Assembly (NCBI GenBank): GCA_030762895.1
Contig: CM061069.1
Coordinates: 86,375,548-86,439,547, forward strand
DNA length: 64,000 bases
Reading direction: 5' to 3'
Origin: Sophora flavescens
Taxonomy: Eukaryota > Streptophyta > Magnoliopsida > Fabales > Fabaceae
The translations under genes and the position numbers were made by a program. The notes under the pieces are model-generated. The model did no database searches, was not told the origin of the DNA, and was given only the letters and a program-made list of their open reading frames with translations. Within the stretch, counting starts at the first letter, position 1, and every line of letters begins with the position of its first letter. Shown here one piece after another: positions 1 through 10,242 of the stretch.

Positions 1-416
1 ATGACATATCATACCACAACCAAACCTCAAATCAAATCCTCCAAGAGGATCACACACATATAAATCAATAATACATAATCCTAACACTTAGGATTTACAA
101 GACAACATACAAATACTTTAAGCCACATACATATCTACATTAAGGTAGGATAGTAGTAATTTCCCCCCTTACCTCTTGTAGATCACTTGAAAGTCAAGTA
201 GTATAAGGATGTTGTTCGCCTAAATCACAAGGTTTTGAACCCACAAAACCTAGCCATGAACAACCAACAAGAAATCAAGTTAAAGAATGAAGAAAATCCT
301 ACTCAACCCATTGATCATAGGTTCGGTCAAGTCAAGAAGAAATAGCTAGGGATCTCTAAATTTTTCAAACTCTTGGATGATGAAAATAGAAGTTATATGA
401 AGATCATAGAAATTGA
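1..416 (-). repeat. LTR of gypsy family EF, left part (split by CACTA insertion)
   Basis: This is part of a minus-strand LTR and runs off the left edge of the window. It aligns with only scattered differences to 40642-41055, inside a full-length LTR of the same family (37543-41804). It shares with that copy the polypurine/pyrimidine stretch near 160-175 and the gene-like phrase near 295-330 (a GGCCGAAC-type motif with one change). It has no open frame of interest. The remainder of the same LTR resumes at 6930 after the CACTA insertion. Confidence 0.85.
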
Positions 417-435
417 CACTAGTGCAATAAGTGCT
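417..435 (+). repeat. CACTA 1 left terminal inverted repeat
   Basis: It begins CACTAGTGCAATAAGTGC immediately after the target duplication TGA. The inverse of the right end begins CACTAGTGGAAAATATAC. The perfect match is therefore limited to the 8-bp CACTAGTG, which is itself a palindrome. Confidence 0.9.
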
Positions 436-437
436 TT

Positions 438-742
438 TTACGTCAGTTAAAATTGATTTTTTACGTCAGAATACTGACTGACGTAAATACAACTGACGTT
501 AAATATAACACTATTAACGTCGGTTCTTTAACACAACTGACGTTAATTTTGTCAAAATTAACGTCAGTTCTTTAACAAAACCGACGTAAATTTTGTTAAA
601 ACTAACATCAATTGTTATCAAGAACTGACGTTAAAGGTCTTAATTTTAACGTCAGTTTTAATAAACAACTGACGTTAATAGTGTACTGTATATTTTTATA
701 AAATACTTTTAACGTCAGTTGTATGATACAACTGACGTTAAT
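438..742. repeat. CACTA 1 left subterminal repeat array
   Basis: By my count there are ten exact copies of ACGTCAGT or its complement ACTGACGT, mostly as head-to-head pairs that form short hairpins separated by a few A/T bases. Several further copies carry one change. In En/Spm-type elements, subterminal motifs like these are the binding sites of the element's small DNA-binding protein (TNPA type). That role is inferred here from position and density. Confidence 0.85.
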
Positions 743-948
743 AGTATTATTTTTTTTTCAATTCAGTTTTAAAATATCACTCCCCTAAGCCATCCCTCGC
801 ATTCAAGTAAATATCCCAAAGAACACGTAATATCACACACATTCTGTAATTGCAAAGGAAAAAAGGAACAATGATCCATATGTATGCCTGTTCAAAATAA
901 TATATATTTATTAACATAGGTTATAAATGTATACTAAGTTTAAACTAC

Positions 949-3900
949 CTATATCAATATCCCTTCGTGATGATCATCACGAGTGGCATGTACATCGTCC
1001 ACCTGTGTCTCCTCGATTATAGTAGGCATGTTTGTTGAAAAAGAAGGAGTCTCAGGAATATCAAGATTTGAATCTCCATTTTCATCACTACCATTATACA
1101 TGCTTTTTTCTTGGAGAACCACGGACAACCTTTTGTTAGAAGGACCAGTGATGTAGAACACTTGTTTTGCTTGGGAAGCCATTATGAAAGGCTCATTTAT
1201 ATGACCTAACTTGTTGAGGTCTACCAATGTGAACCCCAATTCGTCGGTTTGTACACCACCGTTACTATCAACCCACTTACATTTAAATACCGGCACCGTA
1301 AGCTTAGTGTAATCGAGCACCCAAATATCTTCAATATATCCAAAGTAAGGTCTCGGTGCTGTAACGGGTTTTGTGTCCTTTGCACTAGAGAAGTGCATTG
1401 CTTCGGCCACGATCATAACCCCACTATTTTGCATGGTACTCTTGTTATCTTGTTCCTTTGTATAAAAGGAAAAGTTATTTATGTCGTATCCGCTCCAACA
1501 TATGACGTTGAAGTTAGGCCCACGTGCTAGCCATTTTACGTCATCGTAAGCAAGATTACCATCCTTAAGCATTTCTTCCTTGAACCATGGTAAGAAATTC
1601 TTGTTATGCTTGTTCAACAACCACCTTTCGTTCATTCGAGGGTTTTCTTGATTGACTTTTCTTTTATGTTCAAATAAGAAAGGGTGAACACATTCGATGT
1701 TGTTCAATACATACAAATGTGCTTGAAGCACTTCCTCCCGATCCTTCCTATTAATTCTTAAGCCATGTGTACCCTTACCTTGACATCTGATCTCATCATG
1801 CCGAGGCTTAGGAACCCCTATAGGATCCGTGTTATGAAGGTAGTCCGAACAAAACTCAATAGCTTCTTCTGCAACATACCTTTGAACAATAGATGCTTCT
1901 GGACGATGAGGATTCTTCACGTACCCTTTCAAGATCTTCATGTAGCGCTCAACTGGGTACATCCATCTCAGAAAAACAGGCCCACATAATCTAATCTCCC
2001 TCACCAAATGAACAATTAAGTGAACCATTATGTCGAAAAAGGAAGGAGGAAAATACATCTCCAATTGGCACAAGATTGTAGCAGCCTCAACTTCCAAGTC
2101 ATCCAACATACGGGGGTCAACGACTTTGCTACATATAGAATTGAAGAATGAGCACCACCGAGTAATGGCATGTCTCGCATTTTTTGTAGCAATACCACGA
2201 ATAGCAACGGGCAGAAGTTGTTGCATCAAGATGTGACAATCATGAGACTTCAAGCCAACCAATTTAAGATCACTAGAGACAAGCCTCTTCATATTTGAAG
2301 AGTAACCATGTGGAACTTTGATGCCCTCAAGACACCCATGAGAAACTTTGTCTCTTTTTTTTTTTTACAAAGTATGACATGTTTGGCGGCAAATAAGTCC
2401 GCTTACCATCCTCAACAAGCCGGAGCTAACTGCTCTCGTATACCCATAGCAACGAGGTCGAGACGAGCATTCACACCATCCTTTGTCTTGCCCTGAATGT
2501 TGAGAAGTCGTCCGATCACACTATCACACACATTTTTCTCCACATGCATCACATCAATGCAAAGTGTTCGACATCAAGCTTGCGCCAAGATATGGAAGAT
2601 CAAAGAATATCGACCTCTTCTTCCATATGTTTTTCTCAACAGCTTTACCTTTCTTTTTGGACTTGCCGAATATAACATCGATGTCCTTTACCCTCTGATA
2701 AACTTGCTCTCCAATTAAGGCCGCCGGCGCTTCTTTTGTCTCTTGGTATCCATTAAAAGCTTTTTTCATCTTACGATATGGGTGATCACGTCTAAGAAAT
2801 CTCCGATGCCCAAGGTAAACCGTCTTCTTTCCATGATGCAACTGAGTGTAGCATGTGCCTTCTTCACATATAGGGCATGCTTTATGCCCCTTGACACTGT
2901 ACCCGGACAAGTTACCGTATGCTGGAAAGTCGTTGATGGTGCAAAATAACATGGAATGAAGCTTGAAAGTCTCATGAGAATACCCATCAACTACATCAAC
3001 ACCTTCCACCCCCAACGTTTTCAAGTCTTCAATCAAGGGACCTAGATAAACATCTAAGTCATTTCCCGGTTGCTTTGGGCCCAAAATCATCATAGACAAC
3101 ATCATGTATTTGCGCTTCATGCACAACCAAGGGGGCATGTTGTAAATTACCAACAGAACAGGCCATGAACTATGAATACTACTCATGTTACCATAAGGAT
3201 TCATTCCATCCGTAGCAAGTCCAAGACTTAGGTTTCTTGGTTCATCGGCGAAATCCGGAAACATAGTATCGATATTCTTCCATTGAATAGAATCAGAAGG
3301 ATGACGAACCTTTCCATCACGTTTCCTCTCATCATTATGACATCTAAGATTCTTCGCATCTTTTGCATTGGCAAACAATCGCTTGAACCTTGGAATTATT
3401 GGAAGATACCACAACACCTTCGCAGGAGGACCCTTTTTTCTCACATCATCATCACCACCCTTCACTTTGTATCGTGATAACCCACATTTGGGGCAATCGT
3501 GATTGTCTTCATGAACACCGATGTACAATATGCAATCATTGGGGCATGCGTGTATCTTCTTATACTCCATACCCATAGGACACAATACCTTCTTGGCCTC
3601 ATAGTTACTGTCAGGCAATGTGTTGTCCTCTGGAAGCAAGTCTTTCAACACTTCAAGCAATTCTGTGAAGCTTTTATCCGTCCAACCATTTCTCGCCTTC
3701 ACACAAACTAATTTTAGCACCGCCGACAACCGTGTATGAGTAGTACACCCTGGATATAAAGGCTTATCCGCATCACCGCACAACCTATCATACACATGCA
3801 CTCGATGAAAAGATTCTTGTCCAATATCACAGATCATGTCCTCTACTCGATCATCCTCCATATCTACGTCAACGTCCTCACCTTGGGAGACTCTCGCCGT

Positions 3901-4146
3901 ATTACTACTCAACAACATATCACCATGCCATATCCATCTTGTATAACTCAAGTAAATCCCTTCACAAATCAAATGAGTACGTATATCCTTCACCGTAAAT
4001 TTCCTCGTATTCAAACACTTGACACAAGGACAACAGAACATTCCATTACTATTAGGAACATTCCTTTGAGCAAATTCTATAAATTCTCCCACCCCCTTCA
4101 AATACTCAGCACTAGTACGCTTACAAACCATCCAACTACGATCCAT
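949..4146 (-). pseudogene. CACTA 1 transposase (tnp2 / TNPD type), broken in the middle
   Basis: This is a DNA-cutting transposase of the En/Spm family. I start it at the methionine of MDRSWM (4146), the usual N-terminus of this family. The first open block (2554-4146, about 530 aa) carries a transposase-associated domain at residues 1-75 with clustered cysteines, two CxxC pairs near 201-222, and then the tnp2 core with the family landmarks DGMNPYGN (about 314-321), GNDLDVYL (about 361-368) and CPIC (about 424-427). The second block (949-2292, 447 aa) holds a DUF4218-like region (first 150 aa) followed by a DUF4216-like region (about 260-340). The link, 2293-2553, should encode the H-x-DVMHMEKN segment seen in CACTA 2, but it contains indels and stops. 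A true intron there is less likely because the coding similarity continues across it in shifting frames. Confidence 0.85.
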
Positions 4147-4174
4147 AACTAGATAGGTCCTGTAGATATACAAA

Positions 4175-4880
4175 ACATATATATATCCAATATAAGGACA
4201 ATACGGGAGATTGAAAACTATAGGTTTTAAAGATTAATTGCCAAGCACTGGTCACGGCCTGGCAGTGATGTCCATCACGGCCGTAATGTGCCAACTGAAC
4301 AGACCATGCCATCACAGGCAGAACTGATCACGGCCTAGCCGTGATTAGCATCACGGCCGTGACAGATCAACCAGCAGAGCAACATGCACTCAAAACCAAA
4401 AACAGAGACGTACATTCCAAACAACTCAAACTCACGGTTTCAAGTTTCAACTACTGAGACTACAGTTTCAATATACACTCAAAACCAAAAATACAAAAAT
4501 GTGCCCTAAATACTCACCAGAAATAGGTGCTCGCGTGGTGGTGGGGAGGGGAGCTCGAGTGGTGGCCAACGTTCGATATGGTTACTGAGAGCAGAGGGAC
4601 AAGGAGAGATAGTGCGCGGGAAGGGGAAAGAGAGATATACGTCAAGTTATTGCAAAGAATGAATGAAAAGACAGAGTTAGGGTTAATAGTGTACCTCACG
4701 GTGGTGGCGAAGAAGCCCTCGCGGTGGTTGCGGTGGAGATGAGCTCGCGATTAGGGTTATGTGCTGGGTGAGAGTGAGAGTGGGGGTTGAGAGTAATTTA
4801 GGGTTGAGCGTGATGAAAAGAGAAAAGAGACGTACGTACAGAGCGAAGTGTAGAAGGCGTGCGGGTGTAAACGTTTTATA
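4175..4880 (-). promoter_or_regulatory. CACTA 1 region upstream of transposase (5' leader/promoter side)
   Basis: This stretch lies between the transposase start and the right-hand subterminal repeats. It contains the GC-rich palindromic cassette (4251-4364) and a purine-rich, GAGAG-rich block (about 4530-4870) that reads as pyrimidine-rich on the coding strand, as plant leaders often do. I see no supported coding exon or definite TATA box. Its position relative to the gene suggests promoter and 5' UTR function. Confidence 0.4.
4251..4364. repeat. GC-rich palindromic cassette, two copies (in CACTA 1)
   Basis: There are two copies about 75 bp apart (4251-4288 and 4326-4364). Each consists of an interrupted palindrome of the form TCACGGCC-T-(A/G)GCCGTGA, a six-base spacer, and TCACGGCCGTGA. 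The second copy is the better preserved. The same two-part unit, in the other orientation, is found in the element A LTRs (9081-9169 and 15661-15762) and in insertion N (27771-27933). It stands out against about 65% AT surroundings. Confidence 0.8.
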
Positions 4881-4888
4881 AAACAACA

Positions 4889-5024
4889 TTTAACGTCAGT
4901 TGTATTAAACAACTGACGTTACAATTAATTTTTTAACGTCAGTTTTATTAACAAACTGACGTTAAATATTAATATTTTTTTAAAAAAACACTTTTAACGT
5001 CCGTTGTTGAATACAACTGACGTT
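4889..5024. repeat. CACTA 1 inner subterminal palindromes
   Basis: Three head-to-head pairs of AACGTCAGTT/AACTGACGTT lie just upstream of the leader region. One arm is changed to ACGTCCGTTG. They match the motif at the extreme ends of the element. Confidence 0.8.
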
Positions 5025-5139
5025 AAAAGTGTTGTGTAAAAATCATTCTCTATATAAAGTAACATTCTTTACGTATCGATCCATCATGCACTCCTCTTCT
5101 TTTCCTCTATATTTCTATTCCTTCACAAAGTGGCTCTGA

Positions 5140-5645
5140 GACCTGTGTTAATTGAGTGACAACAGGGCATTTCAGATAGGGATATAGGATTATTTACATC
5201 AGCTATTTATTTAACTGAAGTAAAAATCACACTTTTAACGTCAATTGTATAAACAACAGACGTTAAAAATAAATATTTTTTATTTTAAATACACTTTTAA
5301 CTTCAGTTTTATTCAACAACTGACGTTAACAGTGTATAAGTTTCTGCAAAAACATTCATTCCTTTGACTACTCTGCTACTTACCCATTGACCTGTGTTAA
5401 GAGTGACAACAGGGCATTTCAGATAGGGATATAGGATTATTTACGTCAGCTGTTTATTTAACTGAAGTAAAAATCACACTTTTAACGTCAGTTGTATAAA
5501 CAACTGAAGTTAAAAATAAATATTTTTTATTTTAAAAACACTTATAACGTCAGTTTTATTCAACAACTGACGTTAAAAGTGTATAAGTTTCTGCAAAAGC
5601 ATTCATTCCTTTGACTACTCTGCTACTAAATTACCCATTACTGTT
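5140..5645. repeat. 250-bp tandem duplication inside CACTA 1
   Basis: Copy one (5140-5388) and copy two (5389-5645) are nearly identical, with a period of about 249 bp. Each begins near GACCTGTGTTAA and holds two further pairs of the ACGTCAGT motif plus a TTTGACTACTCTGCTACT segment. A third, partial copy starts at 6546 after about 900 bp of other sequence. Confidence 0.85.
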
Positions 5646-6062
5646 ATGCTACTTACCCATGCACATTGTAACCTATAATCCTCTTTATGAGCACTAAGTT
5701 TATACCTAGAATTAAAGGTCTATTTCTTCCTAATCCTTCGGGGCGTTTTCTTTTCTGCACTTTTATAATATATGACTGCCAACTCCCAATGCGCCTTGGA
5801 ACCTAATGCTCTTAATGATCAATTTAATTTTTAGCAACTTACGACGCCTAGTAACTTCATCCCCTACTCCTATAAATAGCTTCCTTCCAACCTTTAATTT
5901 TTCTGCTTCACAATATGGCTCTGCCATGGAGATTAACTTCATCACTCTTTCTTCCTATACCTAGACTTAAAGGTCTCTGTCTTAATGGTCAAACAACTTC
6001 TGAGGTTGTGTAAATCGCATTACATGGGTGATAAGGGTGTGTAAATCGCATTATGTGAATTG

Positions 6063-6345
6063 CACACACCATCATCCTTCAGGAGAATCAGCAGCTACAG
6101 TTCCAAAACCTCAGCTTTGGAACCAAGTGGTTGTTCCAAGAATATTCTTTGAAACAAATCGAGTGCACCCTTCACTCGCCACGGCTCCAAAGTGATTGTG
6201 GATTCGAGATGGAGCATCAAGGACTTCAAATGAGGGAGGGATGCATTCAATGTTGGAGTTTCGAGGACAGGACTCGAGAGGAAAATGATGTTGAAGCAGA
6301 AACTTGGTTATATTTTAGTGCTATCTTGTGGAAATTTTTTATCTT
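6063..6345 (+). other. Unidentified coding-like fragment within CACTA 1
   Basis: This short stretch of about 280 bp is richer in G+C than its surroundings and has coding-like composition. The longest frame is 72 aa (6131-6349). A better-looking peptide stretch (GSKVIVDSRWSIKDFK, about 6178-6231) lies in a neighbouring frame, so at least one frameshift would be needed. I do not recognise the protein. It could be an exon of a TNPA-like gene or a captured host-gene fragment. No splice signals were established. Confidence 0.25.
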
Positions 6346-6545
6346 TTAATCATGTAATTGTATCTTATGAATCGCTTCAATGAGATACGATTTGATTATA
6401 CATATATAACTTGTTTTATGTTAAGTGTTTATTTATTTTAATTTGCACAAGAATTTGTTAATTTACTAATTCAAGCTAATTAATTAAGATTAAAAATAAA
6501 CTTTTAAAAAAAAAGATTAGAAATAAACTGCACTATATGGAGTGA

Positions 6546-6900
6546 TGATCTGCGTTAAGAGTGACAACAGGGAGATGACAACGAAAGAAAGATAGGAATG
6601 AGTTGATTATTTACGTCAGTTATTTATTTAACTGAAGTAAAAATCACACTTCTAACGTCAGTTTTATAAACAACTGATGTTAAAAGTGTTAATAATTTCT
6701 TGCAAAACACTTTTAACGTCAGTTCATTAAACAACTGACGCAAATAGTGATTTAATATTTACAAAACTGCCACCGCCTCACTTTTAACGTCAGTCCTTAA
6801 AACAACTGACGTTAACAGTGAATTAATGAAGTCTGATATTTACAAAACTGCCACTGCCCCCTTTTTAACGTCTAGTTTTTGGTTAACTGACGTAAACCTT
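6546..6900. repeat. CACTA 1 right subterminal repeat array
   Basis: It starts with a third, diverged copy of the 250-bp block. It continues with repeated ACGTCAGT/ACTGACGT pairs separated by a duplicated spacer (TTTACAAAACTGCCAC, near 6760 and 6840). The array ends about 30 bp before the right terminus. Across the whole right side (4889-6900) I count about fifteen exact motif copies. Confidence 0.85.
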
Positions 6901-6929
6901 TACCGTCTAATGTATATTTTCCACTAGTG

Positions 6930-8631
6930 TGATCTCACATTAAAATGATTTTTCTATGATTTTCTAGGAATTTTCAAAGTTCTAGATCTAAGAATTTTAA
7001 ATGATGATCATGGCATGAAAATCATGAAATGAATGAAAAAAAAAGACATGATCGATCATGTAGAAGAGAGATTACCTCTTGATGAGGAGTAATGATTAAA
7101 ACAAGCTTAGTTGAAAATTTGACACCTTTGAGGGTGTGGTGGTGTTATGAGCATATCTCACAATTCACTCGTCTAAAAATTACAAACTTTGGCTTGTTAG
7201 AAAGGTAAGAAGGGCAGGCACAACTTTTACGTTTAAGGTTTGTTTTATTCGGATCATAACAGGGTCATAAAGAGCCTTCTTTCTACTGTTCTCCTGGGAT
7301 GCTGAGGATTTTGAGCTGTTTTGGTAATTTGGGCATATCTCCCAATATACTTATCCGTTTTTGGTGATATTTAGCCCGTTAGAAATAAGAGATGAAAAGG
7401 AACAACTTTAATGTATAAAGTTTTTCGAGTTTCAGATGATAAAAGGGTCAGAAGTTTGGTACAGTTTCGGACGAGTATGAGCATCAATGAAGTCATTGTG
7501 TTCTTATAGAAAATGATGAACAAAGAAGTGAAATGGTGTCTATGAATGGGAGAGAGCTTCGGCGAAGAGGATGTTTAAGTGAGAAAATGAGTTGTTTAAT
7601 CTTAAAAGATAACCATGGTTGAGTTCAATTGACCAAGGTTAAGTTAGAAAATAATATAATAATGTAACTATAGGTAATTAGTAACTTAACTAGGGTTAAT
7701 TAGTGACCATGATTAACAAACATGTGGATCACATTTTAGGAAGGGTGTGGCTTATTCTTGACCACAAGAACTAACATTGGTTCCTTAACCATGGTTAGAA
7801 CTTAACTGAACGTCGGTTAGGTTAAGCTTAGGGGTATCTTAGTCTTTTCATGTTTACTTGTCATAAATGCACATTAATGTCTATGGTGAGTCATTTGGTG
7901 ACTCATTCCTCTTGAGTCATCATGGACGACTCATCGTTCTGTCCCCTGGTATATCTCTGCACATTCATGTCCGGTTCCGTTGTTTACTCAATTAGGGTTT
8001 TTGAGAGAAAGATGGTGAAATGAAATCAAAATGAAATGAGTTTGGTTTAGTGGAGGGACTGCACGAAATTAAGTAATTTTAGAGGGTATTTTGGTCAAAA
8101 TTCACTAAGGGACACTCTTGGAATTTCACTTAAAGATCAAGGGCATTTTAGACATTTCACACATAACCATCATTACTTGCATTTAATGCAAGATGACTAA
8201 CCCCTATGACTCACCACCATGAGTCATCATTGTCCTCATCTGTCCGACGTCGAGTTTTGTCTCTGCACATTCTCGATTCCGTTGATCCCCGATCGCCGAG
8301 TATTCGCCCGAATAACGTATAATGACCAATTTATTTTGAAAATTTTCAAAATAACCACTATCGTTGGAAAAAAAAATAAGAATCTTGACTATTTCGTTCT
8401 CGGTTCAAAATTAGGTTTTCTGATCAGTAAAAACATACTGTCAGTTTGAACGCAGATCGGGTTTCGTCAGAACTTTAAACCTAAATTTTTACCATAACTC
8501 TCTAAGATAAAATAGAGTATAAATATGATTTTGTTTTATTCAAAATCATTTTCTAGGTCTCGGATAAAAATATAAACAAATATATGTATATACTTACCGA
8601 TATTAAAGAATAGTAAAAATCGAGGTGTTAC
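6930..8631 (-). repeat. LTR of gypsy family EF, right part (5' end of this LTR)
   Basis: This continues the minus-strand LTR after the CACTA insertion. On the minus strand it begins at about 8631 with GTAACACCTCG and carries the conserved U3 block (about 8395-8490). The block around 8240-8330 (CGATTCCGTTGATCCCCGAT) matches the family copy at 41430-41480. This copy is roughly 950 bp longer than the other between 7000 and 8200, apparently from internal duplication, since the TCTCTGCACATTC phrase occurs twice. It has no coding content. Confidence 0.75.
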
Positions 8632-9080
8632 TGAACCTAGTATTAAAGTAAACCTAGTGGGAATTGTTTGATTAATCGTTGTTATGTGATGTTGGTTGAA
8701 GGAGGAATTGGTAACGTGTGGCATGATAACAGGGAACATCGATTTCAAAATCCCGGTGATAGCTTAGGTGGGGGAAAGAATCAACTATCATAGGAATCGA
8801 TAAGTAGTAGATTATATGATAATTGTGTAGGGCGACCTAAATCCTAAGAGAAGTCGAGTAATCGACAAGACCAATATCACATTAGAAACTGTTTCTTTAA
8901 AAACCAATGTTGATTCAGGGATTGTAGGTTTCTCGGTATTAGGTTGATTATAGGTATTTGATGATGTTTGAATTTATGTTATTGAATTTACTGTGATACG
9001 GTGGTTGAGGTATTTCATCTGCATGTAACGTATTGTTTTATGTGTTTGAATATTTGATGATATTGAGGAGGTTGTTTGTC

Positions 9081-9169
9081 TGTCACAGCCATGATGGATA
9101 TCACAGCCAGGCCGTGACAGGTTTTGTGTTGTAGAAATGCTTGCCTTTGATGCTTGTCACGGCCGTGAA
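9081..9169. repeat. GC-rich palindromic cassette in A 5' LTR
   Basis: One complete but mutated copy lies at 9081-9120 (the first arm reads TGTCACAGCCATGA instead of TGTCACGGCCGTGA). A second copy is reduced to its first palindrome (9155-9168). The corresponding downstream LTR region (15661-15762) is better preserved. Confidence 0.75.
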
Positions 9170-9453
9170 AGAATCTGACTTTATTTTGATTGTTGTTGTG
9201 TTATGCATGATCGGCTTGGTTTTTATTATTATGCTTAGTGGATTTTTAAGCAAAAATACATATGTTGTCTAAGAGATGATTGTTTTGGGTGTGAGGATAA
9301 TGATGATTTAGAAGTGCCTAACCTAGATGATGTATGTTAAAGAAGTGTTATAGCATAGAATATATGTGTCAAGTTCTAATGGAAGGTTAAGGCACTAGGA
9401 TGTCATTAAAACGGGTTGGTGCGATTCAAGTATAGGTGTTGTTGTCCACAACC

Positions 9454-9562
9454 GTGTATTGGTAATATAATACACGTAAAATACATCGGTGTATTGGTAA
9501 TATAATACACCACATCTGTGTATTGGTAATATAATACACCGTGTATTGGTAATATAATACAC
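9454..9562. repeat. Hairpin tandem array in A 5' LTR (4 copies)
   Basis: Four copies of a 22-bp imperfect palindrome occur (stem GTGTATT / AATACAC around an 8-base GGTAATAT loop), at 9454, 9489, 9518 and 9541, with variable spacers. The same array in the 3' LTR has six copies plus a fragment. Confidence 0.9.
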
Positions 9563-10230
9563 GTAAAATCAAGAGTTATCGCGAGACCACTTCCACCTTA
9601 GAAATAGGTGTGCAGCTACGATGTCTTTGAGTACTATGAGATTGAGGGTAGAGGATGGTATATTAACTAGAGGATGATTTGTTAGTTAGGTGTGCTGATT
9701 GTCTGTGACAATTACTGTATAATTTACTATGATTCTTTTCCGCTTTTGATGATAGAACTGTTTCTTATCCCTTGTATATTTCTGTATATTGTATTTTATC
9801 TCCTTGTGGAATCGTATGTGAAGACCCCGTGGATGAGCGAAACCAGGAGAAGTTGGATGGAACTCCTTATGAACCAGACGCTGGAGGTCGAGCTGTGATC
9901 CATGGTGATTATAGTATAGATAGTATGGCCAGTGTATCTAGGAAATAATTTTTATATGTTTCCGCAAAGTATGATTTCTATTTTAAGTTTATGCTTGTGA
10001 GGGCTCCTACTGAGAGGATACCCTCAATAGTGTTTTGGGAATGTAATAAATAAACATGTGTGTATTTATATATTACAACGTTGGTGTGTTTAATTTGAAG
10101 AAGTTGTTCGATTATTATATGTTTTAATTTTTACGCCTTTTCCCGTTAAGCGAGCGATTAAGGAATAAATTAATTAAATAATGAGGTTTTAATCTAATGA
10201 CACAAAGAGGCACAGCGGGGTGTCTCATTT

Positions 10231-10242
10231 TGGTAGCAGAGC
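10231..10242 (+). other. Element A primer-binding site
   Basis: TGGTAGCAGAGC lies three bases after the LTR end (10227). It differs by one base from TGGTATCAGAGC, the complement of the 3' end of plant initiator tRNA-Met that primes reverse transcription in most plant Ty3/gypsy elements. Confidence 0.8.

Larger units (their letters stand above)
417..6929 (-). mobile_element. CACTA (En/Spm-type) transposon 1, complete, 6,513 bp
   Basis: Both ends carry CACTAGTG (417-424 and, inverted, 6922-6929), and the element is flanked by a 3-bp target duplication TGA (414-416 and 6930-6932). Both are hallmarks of the CACTA superfamily. The interior holds a minus-strand tnp2-type transposase (949-4146), dense subterminal inverted motifs at both ends, a GC-rich palindromic cassette (4251-4364) and a thrice-repeated block (5140-6720). 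A related LTR at 40642-41804 supplies the empty site: there the sequence reads through without the 6.5 kb. Mobility is doubtful because the transposase frame is broken near 2293-2553. The ends look complete enough to be mobilised in trans, which is inference. Confidence 0.95.
8632..10227 (+). repeat. Element A 5' LTR, left half missing
   Basis: From 8633 onward it matches 15212-16911, the second half of the downstream LTR, with numerous small differences. It ends in GGGGTGTCTCA exactly where that LTR ends. The first roughly 1.4 kb of the LTR is absent: the sequence joins directly to the start of a minus-strand EF LTR at 8631/8632. It contains a hairpin array (9454-9562), the GC-rich cassette (9081-9169) and an acidic coding-like segment near 9830-9945. 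Confidence 0.85.

Noticed and set aside
3796..4152. Plus-strand open frame of 118 aa
   Set aside because: It is antisense to the N-terminal domain of the CACTA 1 transposase, which has clear family motifs.
9454..9562. Regularly repeated 22-mers reminiscent of a CRISPR array
   Set aside because: The copies are palindromic with short, irregular and mutually similar spacers, lie in a plant LTR, and have no cas genes.
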